A stretch of 47,805 bases of DNA from a virus. The stretch spans positions 1 to 47,805 of the IMG/VR virus record IMGVR_UViG_3300006224_000014; one strand, given 5' to 3'. Numbering within the stretch: position 1 is the first letter of the stretch; each line of letters starts with the position of its first letter. The position numbers were made by a program, and so were the translations under genes. Positions 12,671-21,718 of this stretch are shown one piece after another. The notes beneath the pieces were generated by a model. The model saw nothing but the letters and a program-made list of their open reading frames with translations, ran no database searches and had not been told where the DNA came from.

Positions 12671-13888
12671 ATGGACATCAAGACCCTCCGCGTTGATGCC
12701 TGGAAGGCACTCAACGAGGCCCGCGCCAAGGTGGACGCGGCCAAGGATGGGGAGCTGTCGGCTGAGGACCAGGCTTTCATCGACCGCGCCATCGCAGATG
12801 GCGAGGAGCTCATGAAGGCGGCGGACCGCGAGGCCCGTATGTCCAAGGTCATGGAGGTGCTGGGCCTTGAGAACCAGCGCCCCACGCTTGCGACAGAGCG
12901 CCCGTCCCGCAAGGCGCTGGTGGCGACCGACGCCTACACCAAGGACTTCGGCCACTACCTCCGCACCGGCGAGGTCAAGGAGACCCTGCACCAGGTCAAG
13001 GCCCTGCAAGAGGGCACCGACTCTGAGGGTGGCTACATCGTGCCCCCGGAGTTCCTGGCCCGGCTCGTGGACTCCCTCGCTGCTGCTGCCCCGATGCTCG
13101 GTCTTGCGACCGTCATCGACGTGAACACCAACGCCGTCGAAATCCCCACGGTTGCCTCCCACGGGAGCGCCGCGTGGACCGCTGAGGAAGTCGCGTTCAA
13201 CGACTCCGACGCTGCGTTCGGCACCAAGAGCATCACGGTCTACAAGGCCACGCGCCTGAGCAAGGTGTCCGAGGAGCTCCTCGCGGACGCCTACTTCGAC
13301 CTCGACTCCTGGATGGCGGGCGAGTTCGGCCGCTCCCTGGGCGTCCTGCTCAACACCGCCCTCACCGTCGGCACCGGCTCGGCCCAGCCCTACGGTATCG
13401 TCACCGCCGCTGCGGCGGGCATGACGGTCACGCAGGCGACGGGTGGAGCTACCGGCATCGGCACCGTGGACCACCTTCACGACGTGAAGTTCAAGGTCCC
13501 GGCGCAGTACCGGACCTCCGCGTGCCGCTGGATGTTCGCGGACTCCACGCTGAAAATCATCGCCCTCATCAGGCAGACCGTCGTTTCCGGTGAGACCTGG
13601 AACCAGTACCTCTGGCAGCCGGGCCTGACCGGGGCGGACCCTGGCACGCTGCTCGGCTACCCCATCGTCATCAACCCTGACGTGGCGGCCATGGCTGCGA
13701 GCGCCAAGTCCCTGGTGTTCGGTGACTTCAGCCCCTACTGGGTCATCCGGCGTCCGGCCATCTCGATGCAGCGTCTGAACGAGCTGTACTCGGCGAGCGG
13801 CCAGGTCGGTTTCCGCATCTTCGTGCGGTACGGCGCTGACCTCGTTCGGACCGACTCCGTTGCCATCGGCAAGAACAGCGCCACCTAA
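12671..13888 (+). CDS. Major capsid protein (HK97 fold)
   Basis: 405 residues. Residues 1-60 or so are a charged coiled-coil delta domain expected to be cut by the prohead protease. The capsid core shows GTDSEGGYIVPPEFLARLVD near residue 120, EIPTVASHG, AWTAEEVAFNDSDA and the C-terminal GFRIFVRYGADLVRTDSVAI. GAGAGGAACAA precedes the ATG. A hairpin follows the gene at 13921-13942. Confidence 0.95.
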   Translation: MDIKTLRVDAWKALNEARAKVDAAKDGELSAEDQAFIDRAIADGEELMKAADREARMSKVMEVLGLENQRPTLATERPSRKALVATDAYTKDFGHYLRTGEVKETLHQVKALQEGTDSEGGYIVPPEFLARLVDSLAAAAPMLGLATVIDVNTNAVEIPTVASHGSAAWTAEEVAFNDSDAAFGTKSITVYKATRLSKVSEELLADAYFDLDSWMAGEFGRSLGVLLNTALTVGTGSAQPYGIVTAAAAGMTVTQATGGATGIGTVDHLHDVKFKVPAQYRTSACRWMFADSTLKIIALIRQTVVSGETWNQYLWQPGLTGADPGTLLGYPIVINPDVAAMAASAKSLVFGDFSPYWVIRRPAISMQRLNELYSASGQVGFRIFVRYGADLVRTDSVAIGKNSAT

Positions 13889-13920
13889 TCCGTTGCGCTG
13901 AAGGCAACATCAAGGACGCA

Positions 13921-13942
13921 GGCCCCCTTTGCCGAGGGGGCC
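13921..13942 (+). terminator. Hairpin terminator after the capsid gene
   Basis: GGCCCCC pairs with GGGGGCC (7 bp) around an 8-nt loop, then TTCGTC. It probably sets the high capsid-to-connector transcript ratio by partial termination. Confidence 0.65.
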
Positions 13943-13985
13943 TTCGTCATACCCGCCGTGACAGGCGAGGCACCCTCCAGGTGCT

Positions 13986-14570
13986 ATGACTGCCTACCTC
14001 ACCTTCGCAGATTTCCGTGAAGGCACCGCGCTCTGGCCCGACATCGTGCTCTCGGCGCAGAACGCCGCTGACGCCCGCATCACCTCGGAAATCGCTGCAC
14101 AGCAAGACGAGTTCGACCGACTGACCCGCGACCACTTCGCGCCGGAGACGGGCGTGAACCTGACCTTCGTGGGCTCAGGCATGGCGCTGCTCCTGACCCC
14201 CGGCTACCGCCTCACCGCGGTGACCACGGTGACCACCACCGCGCCTGACGGCTCGGTGACCACCCTGGAGAGCACCGCGTTCCGGGTGCGGAAGTTCGGC
14301 CTGGAGCGCCTCGACGGCGGCGTCTGGCGCACACAGGACACCGTGGCGCTGACGGGGACCTCCCATGGCTGGGCGGCCCTCCCCTACCAGGTCAAGCGTG
14401 CCGTGGCCCTCATGGTCTACGAGTCCATCAAGGGCAACAAGGGCCGCCATCACGCGGTCCGGTGGAGCACGCCCGACGTGGACTACGAGACGGACCCTGA
14501 CAGCCAGACCGGCATCCCCGAGGTGGACCGCATCATCAAGCACTTCCGCGTCCCTTCGAGGATTTTCTAG
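13986..14570 (+). CDS. Head-tail connector (adaptor-like)
   Basis: 194 residues. Start, length and position right after the capsid gene match gp6-type adaptors: a helical N-terminus (LTFADFREGTALWPD, AADARITSEIAAQQDEFDRL), a central beta region with repeated TTVTTTAPDGSV, and an amphipathic C-terminal helix (VKRAVALMVYESIKGNKG). AGGTG lies upstream of the ATG. The next gene starts at its last base (TAGTG). Confidence 0.7.
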   Translation: MTAYLTFADFREGTALWPDIVLSAQNAADARITSEIAAQQDEFDRLTRDHFAPETGVNLTFVGSGMALLLTPGYRLTAVTTVTTTAPDGSVTTLESTAFRVRKFGLERLDGGVWRTQDTVALTGTSHGWAALPYQVKRAVALMVYESIKGNKGRHHAVRWSTPDVDYETDPDSQTGIPEVDRIIKHFRVPSRIF

Positions 14571-15040
14571 TGCCCGTCGTCATCTGGAGGCCAGATGTGC
14601 TGCTGGGTCGAGTCGCGGCGGCCTTCCCCCCTTCGGTTGCCAAGGCAGCCGGTGTGGCTCGGATGCGTGCGCCCATCCGTAGTGGTGAGCTCAGACGGTC
14701 CATCCGTCCGATGGTCGGTGTGGGATTCGCCGGTGCCCTCATGGCCCAAGCCAAACACGCTGCGGCGCAAGAGTACGGAGTCCATGCCTCGTACACCATT
14801 GGAGCGCCGGGGCAAATCCTGGCCTCGCGTGCCCCCAAGAACAAGCCGACGGTCTACGTCATCCCGGGGCGCCGCTCCATGCGGCAAAACTTCGGGCCTG
14901 TCCGCGGGCCGGTTCAAGGACCGACGTTCGGTGGACAGGGCTTCATGCGCTTCGCGGCATGGGCCTGGAAGGGGCTTTACGCCGTCGAACTACGGAAGCG
15001 TATGGGCGCCGGTCTTAGCCCAGGTTTCGGAGGTTCGTAG
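14570..15040 (+). CDS. HK97 gp10-like head-tail joining protein
   Basis: 156 residues, GTG start sharing a base with the previous TAG stop. SGELRRSIRPM, the QEYGVHASYTIGAPGQ segment and the basic, Gly-rich end are typical of gp10-like tail-completion proteins. Position between adaptor and tail terminator agrees. Confidence 0.7.
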   Translation: MPVVIWRPDVLLGRVAAAFPPSVAKAAGVARMRAPIRSGELRRSIRPMVGVGFAGALMAQAKHAAAQEYGVHASYTIGAPGQILASRAPKNKPTVYVIPGRRSMRQNFGPVRGPVQGPTFGGQGFMRFAAWAWKGLYAVELRKRMGAGLSPGFGGS

Positions 15041-15507
15041 TGAGCATCTACTCAGAGCTGTGCGACACAATCCTGGCGGAAGTTATCGCCCTGGTCCCCG
15101 CCCTGTCTGGAATCCAGGTCCATCGGTACACCCCCCGGTCTATCGAGAACCTGGTCGCTGACGGGGAGCCCCACATCGCTTGCTGGGCAGCGGGCGAGGG
15201 CGGCGAGGAGACCGTGCCCCACACCACCGGCAACTGCCTGGTCCGCTACTCCCTAGGCCTCGCCTACTGGGAGCCCGACGAGGAGGGCGACGACCACCAG
15301 GCCAGCGAGGACGCTGCCTATGCCCTGTACGAGATGCTGGAGGACGTGCGCGCCATCTTCATGAGCGACGCCTTCCGCACCCAGCAGGGAGGGCGCATGG
15401 ACTGGGTGGGCGCCGAGGTCGGCATCGGCGGGGCGCAGACCGGCGGCCTGGTCCGCTGGTGGGTAGCAGAGCTCGTCGTCTGGGTTCCGGTTCCGTACAC
15501 CGCGTAA
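15040..15507 (+). CDS. Tail terminator / minor tail protein U-like
   Basis: 155 residues from GTG, again sharing a base with the previous stop. Helical N-terminus, then strand-rich core with LVRYSLGLAYW and VRWWVAELVVWVPV, consistent with ring-forming tail terminators. The order adaptor, gp10-like, terminator, tail tube is standard for siphoviruses. Confidence 0.65.
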   Translation: MSIYSELCDTILAEVIALVPALSGIQVHRYTPRSIENLVADGEPHIACWAAGEGGEETVPHTTGNCLVRYSLGLAYWEPDEEGDDHQASEDAAYALYEMLEDVRAIFMSDAFRTQQGGRMDWVGAEVGIGGAQTGGLVRWWVAELVVWVPVPYTA

Positions 15508-15509
15508 AA

Positions 15510-15519
15510 CGCCTTGACC
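15510..15519 (+). promoter_or_regulatory. Stoperator-like motif, copy e
   Basis: CGCCTTGACC followed by TGCATCGCAGG, immediately after the tail-terminator stop. Confidence 0.45.
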
Positions 15520-15542
15520 TGCATCGCAGGCTCAGTCACGAG

Positions 15543-15737
15543 ATGAGAAAACCCGTGCACTTCCACGCCGCGCCAGGAACCATCGTCGCCACCCCGGACA
15601 AGCAGGGCCGTGCCCTCGTGGTCGAGTTCGACGAGGCGGGCTGCGCCGATGTCGAGGATGTCTACCTCGCATCGGTTCTCGACGGTCTGGTCGGCATCGT
15701 CCGTGAACCCCACAAGAAGGAAGGACCCCGCAAGTGA
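15543..15737 (+). CDS. Small hypothetical protein before the tail tube gene
   Basis: 64 residues, beta-rich start (VHFHAAPGTIVATP) and acidic middle. Its stop overlaps the tail tube GTG start (GTGA) and its 3' end carries that gene's ribosome binding site (AAGGAAGGA). No good ribosome binding site of its own is visible. Function unknown. Confidence 0.55.
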   Translation: MRKPVHFHAAPGTIVATPDKQGRALVVEFDEAGCADVEDVYLASVLDGLVGIVREPHKKEGPRK

Positions 15738-16747
15738 CCATCGTTCAGAGTGCTGCCGTAGCTGAGGTGGCAATCGGCAAGCAGGCTTCCGAGGGCACAG
15801 GGGCCTCCAACCCCGTCTACGCGCTCCCGGTCTACTCTGGTCTGCCGGGGCCTACGCAGGCGGTGACTAGGTTCAACGTCACCGACACCGCCAACACCTA
15901 CCCGGGTCTGGTCAAGACCGACATCCATTGGGAGGCAGACCTTGTGGTCCCGGCCTTCCCCGCCTCGGCCGGTGCCTTCATCGTGGGGATTCTCCCGACC
16001 GACACCAAGACCGGCGCGGCCGACCCCTACACCCACACGTTCACGCCTGCGGGCAACGACGTGTGGCAGACCCTGTTCTCCCGGCGCCCCGGCGACCTCT
16101 ACGAGAAGTTCGTGGACGGCCTCCTGGCTGAGATGCGCTTCGAGATGACGGCGGACGAGCCCCTGAAGCTCGGCCTCCGGTTCCTGGGCAAGACCCCCTC
16201 GGCGCTCGGAAGCGCTTACACCGCAACGACCACCGAGAAGTACACCTCCACGGGCGAGTATTTCACCCCGGTCGGCGGGTCCCTGAAGCTGGACGAGGAC
16301 ACCACCCCGGCGGCCACGGCCAAGGTGAACATCGTGGGCGGCACCATCCGCATCGCCCGCCAGACCGACCTCGTGCACACCGCTGAGGCGCTGACCCCCG
16401 GCCTCGTCTCCCGTGGCCGCTACGAGGTTGGCGTGGCCCTGGACACCGTGTGGCAGGACTTCGATGCCTACCGCGCGACCTACTTCGGCTCGACCGGCGG
16501 CACCACCGCTTCCTCGACCATCGTGATGGGCTCCATCGACTTCACCTTCGCCTGCAACGGGAACGTGAACCACTCCCTCCAGGTGCAGGTCCCGAACGTC
16601 GCGCTGCTCGTGCCCGAGCCGCCCGCCGCTGACCCCGGTGGCGCCCCGTTCAAGGTCGCCATCGACGGCATGGCCGTCGTGCCTGCGGCTGGCTCGGTCG
16701 TCACCGTCGTCCTGAAGAACGCCGTCTCTACCGCCTACACCGCATAA
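15734..16747 (+). CDS. Major tail protein (tail tube)
   Basis: 337 residues. The sequence pattern of tail-tube proteins is clear: WEADLVVPAFPASAGAFIVGI, YTHTFTPAGND, MRFEMTADEPLKLGLRFLGK, followed by a central beta fold and a C-terminal Ig-like tail (about 285-337, PFKVAIDGMAVVP). GTG start with AAGGAAGGA upstream. It would polymerise on the tape measure encoded on the opposite strand at 25.6-28.1 kb. Confidence 0.85.
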   Translation: MTIVQSAAVAEVAIGKQASEGTGASNPVYALPVYSGLPGPTQAVTRFNVTDTANTYPGLVKTDIHWEADLVVPAFPASAGAFIVGILPTDTKTGAADPYTHTFTPAGNDVWQTLFSRRPGDLYEKFVDGLLAEMRFEMTADEPLKLGLRFLGKTPSALGSAYTATTTEKYTSTGEYFTPVGGSLKLDEDTTPAATAKVNIVGGTIRIARQTDLVHTAEALTPGLVSRGRYEVGVALDTVWQDFDAYRATYFGSTGGTTASSTIVMGSIDFTFACNGNVNHSLQVQVPNVALLVPEPPAADPGGAPFKVAIDGMAVVPAAGSVVTVVLKNAVSTAYTA

Positions 16748-16758
16748 GGAAGGGAAAC

Positions 16759-17397
16759 ATGACCACGCTGTACGACATCCGCCGCTTCATCAAGGAGCTC
16801 ATCGAGGATGCCCTGGGGTCCGGCCAGTTCATCGACGGCGAGGCCTTGGCCGATGCTGCGGCCCGTGAGGCGCACTACCTCCGCCCTGACCAGGACCACT
16901 CCTTCGTCACCGGCTCGGGCTTCGTGGAGCTCCGCGGCGAGGACGGCCGCGTGAAGCACCTCTCGGTGTTCCACAACAAGGTCACCGAGGTGGGCGACCA
17001 GGTGTACGGAGAGCGTGGGGCCAACATCGGCTCCAACAACTACGCCACCGGGATGCGGCTGGGGACCGGCGGCGAGACCGCGGCCTCCAAGACCGGCGCT
17101 GGCGCCGCCATCGTCACCTACATCTCGGGCTCCCAAGAGGCCCACGACGCGTCGTACCCGCAGAGCTCCCTGAGCTCGGGTCTCCGGCGCATCACCTACA
17201 AGTGCACCTGGGACGCAGGCGATGTGACCCAGAACGGCATCGACGAGTGGGTCGTCACGAACGAGACCCCCATCACCGACGTTGCCGGGACGGCCGCGAA
17301 CACCATCTCGCGGGCCATCGACACCACCTCCCCGGTGAACAAGGGCTCCGGCGACTCGCTGGCAATCACCTGGAACCACGACCTCGGGACCCTGTAA
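16759..17397 (+). CDS. Tail-associated structural protein
   Basis: 212 residues, with a helical N-terminus (YDIRRFIKELIEDALG) and a beta-rich body containing NYATGMRLGTGGETAASKTGA and RRITYKCTWDAGDVTQNGI, patterns seen in phage tail or appendage proteins. GGAAGGGAAAC precedes the ATG. It lies 11 nt after the tail tube gene. Confidence 0.6.
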   Translation: MTTLYDIRRFIKELIEDALGSGQFIDGEALADAAAREAHYLRPDQDHSFVTGSGFVELRGEDGRVKHLSVFHNKVTEVGDQVYGERGANIGSNNYATGMRLGTGGETAASKTGAGAAIVTYISGSQEAHDASYPQSSLSSGLRRITYKCTWDAGDVTQNGIDEWVVTNETPITDVAGTAANTISRAIDTTSPVNKGSGDSLAITWNHDLGTL

Positions 17398-17416
17398 AAC
17401 CCGAAGGACGCAAGCC

Positions 17417-17488
17417 ATGGCCGTCACCCGCAGGAACGGGGGGCGGCCTGGCTGTAAGAGCTTGCGAGGCAACGCATGGCTGAAGTGA
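17417..17488 (+). CDS. Possible 23-residue basic peptide
   Basis: ATG with GAAGGACGCAAGCC upstream, product rich in Arg/Gly/Lys, overlapping the next start by 13 nt. It fills an otherwise empty 78-nt gap. It could equally be leader sequence, so support is weak. Confidence 0.25.
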   Translation: MAVTRRNGGRPGCKSLRGNAWLK

Positions 17489-17781
17489 TTGGCTGCGAAG
17501 TGTGGAGCGGCGGCATCCATTTCGCCATCTTCTACGAGGACACGACTGGGCGCCCGACCCGGGCTACCTGCGACAACCCGGGGACCAAGACCGAGGTTGC
17601 GTGGGAAATCCGAACCCCGGACGGCAAGGGGTTTCAGCGGGTCTCCAACGTCCCCGCGGGGTACAACGAGTACGCCGTGCCCGCCGGGGTCGCCCGGCGG
17701 TTCGACTTCCGCACCGATGAGGAGGGGAACGCCCTGACTCCTGACGCCTACCCCATCATCGGCGTCTGGTGCACCGGCTAA
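17476..17781 (+). CDS. Small beta-rich structural protein
   Basis: 101 residues, predicted mostly beta (FAIFYEDTTGRPTRAT, FDFRTDEEGNALTP) without signal peptide or TM. Position between two tail/appendage genes suggests a virion decoration or fibre-adaptor protein. Not recognised. Confidence 0.5.
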   Translation: MAEVIGCEVWSGGIHFAIFYEDTTGRPTRATCDNPGTKTEVAWEIRTPDGKGFQRVSNVPAGYNEYAVPAGVARRFDFRTDEEGNALTPDAYPIIGVWCTG

Positions 17782-17792
17782 CGGGGGGCTGA

Positions 17793-20783
17793 ATGGCAGC
17801 CCCCGTCATCGCCTCCAGGGCAACGACTTCCATCGGGTCGAACACCACGACCCACTCGGTGAACCTGCCCGCGAGCATCGCGGCAGACGACCTCATCCTC
17901 ATCTTCGCTTCCTTCGATGGTGATGGCGTCAGCATCTCCTCCTTCCCCACCGGGTTCGAGTACCTCAACTGGTATCTCACTTCAGGCGCCTCCACCACGT
18001 CCATCGTCGTCCACCGGGGGACGGGCTCCGAGGGGAGCTCCGTGAACTTCACCATCAGCGCGAGCGAGCAGGGCGCCTGGGTGGCTTACCGCATCACGGG
18101 GAACACTTGGCTCGGGGGCACCCCCGCCCCGCTGTTCCTCGCGCCGAACGCGACCGGCTCGGGCACGCAGTTCCCCTCCGGCAGCATCGCGGGCGTGTAC
18201 CCCCTAGGGGACTCTGACGACCTGCTGATTCTCAGCGGCCTCGGCACCGATGACGACGACAACACAACTGGGTGGGGGCCGACCAACTACACGGAGGAGG
18301 ACCTCTGTAAGTCCACGACCGGCTCGGGCACCACGATGGTGCAGGTTGCCTCGCGGGCGTACACGAGCAACACCACGGTCCCCCTCGAACACCCCACAGG
18401 CGCCGACGGGCACACGCTGGCCGCCTCCGAGGAGGGGGCCCTGAAATGGCTGGCGGTGTACGGGGGCAGCGGCTACTCGGGCGGAGCCTGCATCGCCACG
18501 GTGACGACCTTCCAGATGGGGAGTACCACCTACGAGAAGTGGGCGGCGTCGTTCTCGCTCGGCTCGGCCAAGTCCGTCGGCGGGGTCTGGGTCAGGGCTA
18601 CCAAGTACGGGACCCCGACGGACTCCCTCCGGGTGGGCATCGCCAGCGGCAGCTTCGACGGAAGCTACCTGGGGTACGGGGACATCACCGGGTCCTCCCT
18701 GGACATCTACGGCGAGGAGTGGACCTACTTCGCCTTCAGCAGCGCCGTCAGCCTGTCGGCATCCACGACCTACTACCTCCGCGTCGAGAGAACAGGCTCC
18801 CTGAACGACTCCAACCGCTACTCCCTGAGCGGCCAGAGTGTGTACCTCTCCTTCTACGGGGACTGGAGCGAGGGCTACTCCCTGAACGACGGGACCTGGA
18901 CACCCAACGCCAGCGGGCTCCCCTTCGTCCTGGAGTTCTCCTCCGGCACGGCGCACTCCAAGACCCCGACCGACCTCGCAGCCATCGGGGAGGCCCTCTC
19001 CCGGGTCTACGCCGCCGTGCGGACGCCGACCGACCTGGGCGCGCTCGGCGACACCCCGACGCGCGCCTTCGCGGCGGCCCGCGGGGCGACCGACCTGGCG
19101 GCCCTCGCCGAGGACCTGGCCCGCGTGCTCGTCATCGGGAGGACCGCGACTGAAACGTCTGCCTTGCAGGACAACCACTCTCGCGCCTACGACGCGGCGC
19201 GGAGCCCCATCGACCTGACGGCAATCGCTGAGGCCATCGACCGCGCCGCCGCGATGGCCCGCAGCGCAACAGACCTGGCCGCCCTGGACGACGCCCTGAC
19301 CCACGGCCTCGGGATAGCCCGCAGCGCAACCGACCTGGGCGCGCTGGGTGACACCCCAACGCGCGCCCTCGCGGCAACCCGCTCCCCCACAGACCTCGGC
19401 GCCATCGTCGAGGCGACCACCAGGGTGGTGGACTTCGCACGGGCCGTGGCTGACCTCGCGGCGCTGCAAGAGGTTATCTCCCGTGCCGCCGCGATGGCCC
19501 GCGGCGCAACAGACTTGGGCGCGCTGGGTGACACCCCAACGCGCGCCCTCTCGGCGAACCGCGAGCTCACGGACCTCGGCGCCCTCGCCGAGGCGGTCTC
19601 CAGGACGGCGGCGTTCGCCCGAGCCACGACCGACCCCGCGGCGCTGCAAGAGGCCGCGGCACGCACGGCTGCGTTCCAGCGCCTCCTGACCGACCCGAAC
19701 GCTCTGATAGACGCGGTGGAACACGTCCTCTCGGGAGGGAACGAGTGGACCAAGACCGTCACCGACCTCGGTGGCCTGGCCGACCCGCTCTCCAGGGCCG
19801 TAGCGTTCGCCAGGTCTGCCACGGACCTCGGGGCTCTTTCTGACCCCCTCTCCCGCGTCGTCGCCTTCGCCAGGACCTCGACCGAGGCCTCGGCCCTGAC
19901 CGAGAGCATCTTCCGCGCCCACGCTCGGGCCCTCGCTACGGACAACGTGGCCGCCTCCGAGGCCGCCACGAGGGTTGCCGACATGGTTCGCACAGTCTCC
20001 GACGTGTCCGACGCCGTGGAAGCCCTCGCCCGTGGCACCGTTCGCGCCAGGACGGACGCAGCGCCCGTGGACGACACATCCTCCCGGGAGATGGCCCGGA
20101 GCCTTACAGAGGCTCTCAGCGCCTCGGATAGCCTCTCCCGGAGCTGGTCTAGGGTCCTCACGGCAGAGTCCCTGGGCCTGCTCGATGATGCCACGCATGA
20201 GCTCTGGGGCGGAGGCGAGTGGCTCAAGACCGTGACTGACCTCGGGGCGCTGGGCGACAGCGCCTCCAGGGTAGCTGCATGGGCCCGAACACAGGACGAC
20301 ACCGGAGGTCTGGCTGAGACCCTGCTACGGGCTCAGGGCTTCACCCAGACGGAGGACGCCGCGGTCGACGACTCCCTGGCCCGCGCTGGGGCCTGGGCCC
20401 GCAGCGTGGCCGACACGGGCGCGGTGAGCGAGTCCGTGGCGCGGGGCTTCGCCTTCCTGGTCACGGAGGCTGGGGCCCTCGCTGACAACCTGCTCCGGGA
20501 CTACGCCCGGACCCAGCTCGACACCGCTTCCGTCGCAGACTCTCTCACCAGGCACTTCGGGCGCAGCCTGGCCGAGGCTATCGCCGCGGCCGACACCCTG
20601 GAGAAGCTGCTGGAGGGGCCGTTCACGGCCACCGTTTTCCTCACGGCCGAGGTTCTGCGTCAGGCCTATGACGTGGTGGTGGACCCCCGCGAGCTCCTCG
20701 TGGAGGTGCTGGGCCGCTACGGGGTCACCGTGGACCCGCACGAGCTCGACGTACTGCTGGAGGACCCAGAGCACATCCGGTAG
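17793..20783 (+). CDS. Tail fibre-like protein with about 28 helical 20-residue repeats
   Basis: 996 residues. Residues 1-220 are a beta-sandwich-like domain (NTTTHSVNLPASIAADD, GAWVAYRITGNTW). Residues about 225-385 form a second jelly-roll-like domain (VGGVWVRATKYG, TTYYLRVERTGS). From about 390 to 945 a unit of roughly 20 residues repeats, consensus TDLxALxDxxxRxxAxARxx, broken twice by inserts containing GGxEWxKTVTDLG. A beta-rich C-terminal cap follows. Some 60-bp units are nearly identical in DNA (for example 19320-19377 and 19500-19557), so repeat number may vary by recombination. Probably a long rod-like receptor or side fibre. Confidence 0.75.
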   Translation: MAAPVIASRATTSIGSNTTTHSVNLPASIAADDLILIFASFDGDGVSISSFPTGFEYLNWYLTSGASTTSIVVHRGTGSEGSSVNFTISASEQGAWVAYRITGNTWLGGTPAPLFLAPNATGSGTQFPSGSIAGVYPLGDSDDLLILSGLGTDDDDNTTGWGPTNYTEEDLCKSTTGSGTTMVQVASRAYTSNTTVPLEHPTGADGHTLAASEEGALKWLAVYGGSGYSGGACIATVTTFQMGSTTYEKWAASFSLGSAKSVGGVWVRATKYGTPTDSLRVGIASGSFDGSYLGYGDITGSSLDIYGEEWTYFAFSSAVSLSASTTYYLRVERTGSLNDSNRYSLSGQSVYLSFYGDWSEGYSLNDGTWTPNASGLPFVLEFSSGTAHSKTPTDLAAIGEALSRVYAAVRTPTDLGALGDTPTRAFAAARGATDLAALAEDLARVLVIGRTATETSALQDNHSRAYDAARSPIDLTAIAEAIDRAAAMARSATDLAALDDALTHGLGIARSATDLGALGDTPTRALAATRSPTDLGAIVEATTRVVDFARAVADLAALQEVISRAAAMARGATDLGALGDTPTRALSANRELTDLGALAEAVSRTAAFARATTDPAALQEAAARTAAFQRLLTDPNALIDAVEHVLSGGNEWTKTVTDLGGLADPLSRAVAFARSATDLGALSDPLSRVVAFARTSTEASALTESIFRAHARALATDNVAASEAATRVADMVRTVSDVSDAVEALARGTVRARTDAAPVDDTSSREMARSLTEALSASDSLSRSWSRVLTAESLGLLDDATHELWGGGEWLKTVTDLGALGDSASRVAAWARTQDDTGGLAETLLRAQGFTQTEDAAVDDSLARAGAWARSVADTGAVSESVARGFAFLVTEAGALADNLLRDYARTQLDTASVADSLTRHFGRSLAEAIAAADTLEKLLEGPFTATVFLTAEVLRQAYDVVVDPRELLVEVLGRYGVTVDPHELDVLLEDPEHIR

Positions 20784-20784
20784 C

Positions 20785-20794
20785 CGCCTTGACC
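20785..20794 (+). promoter_or_regulatory. Stoperator-like motif, copy f
   Basis: CGCCTTGACC followed by AGGGGCG, two bases after the fibre gene stop. Confidence 0.45.
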
Positions 20795-20813
20795 AGGGGC
20801 GTCCCATGGGCTC

Positions 20814-21155
20814 ATGGCAACCCCAGCTCTCACCAACCTGACCGTGTTCCAGGGCAACGACCCTGCGCTCCAGTTCACCCTCCGCTACGCCGGAACGACC
20901 GACCCCTACGTCCTGACCGGCTCCACCATCGCCATGTTCCTGAAGGCGGCCCCGGCCGTCGCGGACCCGTCGGCCCAGTACACCACCGAGAACGCGAAAA
21001 TCACCATCGTCGATGGTCCTGGCGGGGTGTTCTCCGTCCAGATGGCCGCGGCGGACCTGGCGACCGCCGGGCAGCTCTTTTTCCACATCGACGTGACCAA
21101 GAGCGGCAAGAAAGAAACGGTCGTCTACGGCTACGTCAAGGTCGTGGACGTGTGA
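20814..21155 (+). CDS. BppU N-terminal-like Ig-fold structural protein
   Basis: 113 residues, all beta. LTVFQGNDPALQFTLRY, TGSTIAMFLKAAP and VFSVQMAAADLATAGQLFFH resemble the N-terminal domain of BppU-type baseplate or fibre-connecting proteins. It could attach the long fibre to the virion. Its stop overlaps the next start (TGATG). Confidence 0.6.
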   Translation: MATPALTNLTVFQGNDPALQFTLRYAGTTDPYVLTGSTIAMFLKAAPAVADPSAQYTTENAKITIVDGPGGVFSVQMAAADLATAGQLFFHIDVTKSGKKETVVYGYVKVVDV

Positions 21156-21718
21156 TGAACCGGAGGCAGATTGCCAGCGTCCTGGCAGTCCTCCTCCTGG
21201 CTCTCGGTGTCCTCACCGGGCGCATCACGGCCCCCTCCTCAGAGCAGGTACGTTGGGCTACAAGGGTTGTCCACGATGCCACGCCAGGAAGCACCCTCGG
21301 CCGCATCTTCACCAAGGTGGTCACAGAGACCATCTACCGTCCCCCGAAGCCCTACCCGCGCTTCGAGAAAATCGCGGGCAAGGCCGACTGGCCCCCCATC
21401 AGCGGGCACGTCGTGGCTTTTCGCGGCTCCTGCCGCCTCGACAGCGGCGCCGCCGCGTCGATGGCCCACGTTGAGGCCTCGCTCGGCTACCACATCTCCT
21501 TCAGCTCCTGCTGGCGTTCCCACGCCCAGCAGGCGGCGGCCTATGCCCAGAAGCCTTGGCTCGTAGCCCCTCCGGGGCACTCGCTCCACGAGAAGGGCCT
21601 CGCCATCGACGTGAGCAGAGTCACCGATGAAATCAGGCGGCTCCTGTACCTGCACGGATGGCAGCAGTTCAACGCGTGGAAAGAGCCCTGGCACTTCAGC
21701 TACCGGCTGGTGGGCTAG
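21155..21718 (+). CDS. M15-type D,D/L,D-carboxypeptidase, membrane anchored
   Basis: 187 residues. N-terminal hydrophobic helix (QIASVLAVLLLALGVLTG) acts as signal or anchor. The VanY/M15 zinc site is visible as SSCWRSHAQQAA, HSLHEKGLAIDVS and EPWHFSY, the HxH/D-type ligands of the family. It would trim peptidoglycan peptides, perhaps during DNA entry or as a second lysin. Its stop overlaps the stop of the convergent minus-strand tail gene. Confidence 0.8.
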   Translation: MNRRQIASVLAVLLLALGVLTGRITAPSSEQVRWATRVVHDATPGSTLGRIFTKVVTETIYRPPKPYPRFEKIAGKADWPPISGHVVAFRGSCRLDSGAAASMAHVEASLGYHISFSSCWRSHAQQAAAYAQKPWLVAPPGHSLHEKGLAIDVSRVTDEIRRLLYLHGWQQFNAWKEPWHFSYRLVG

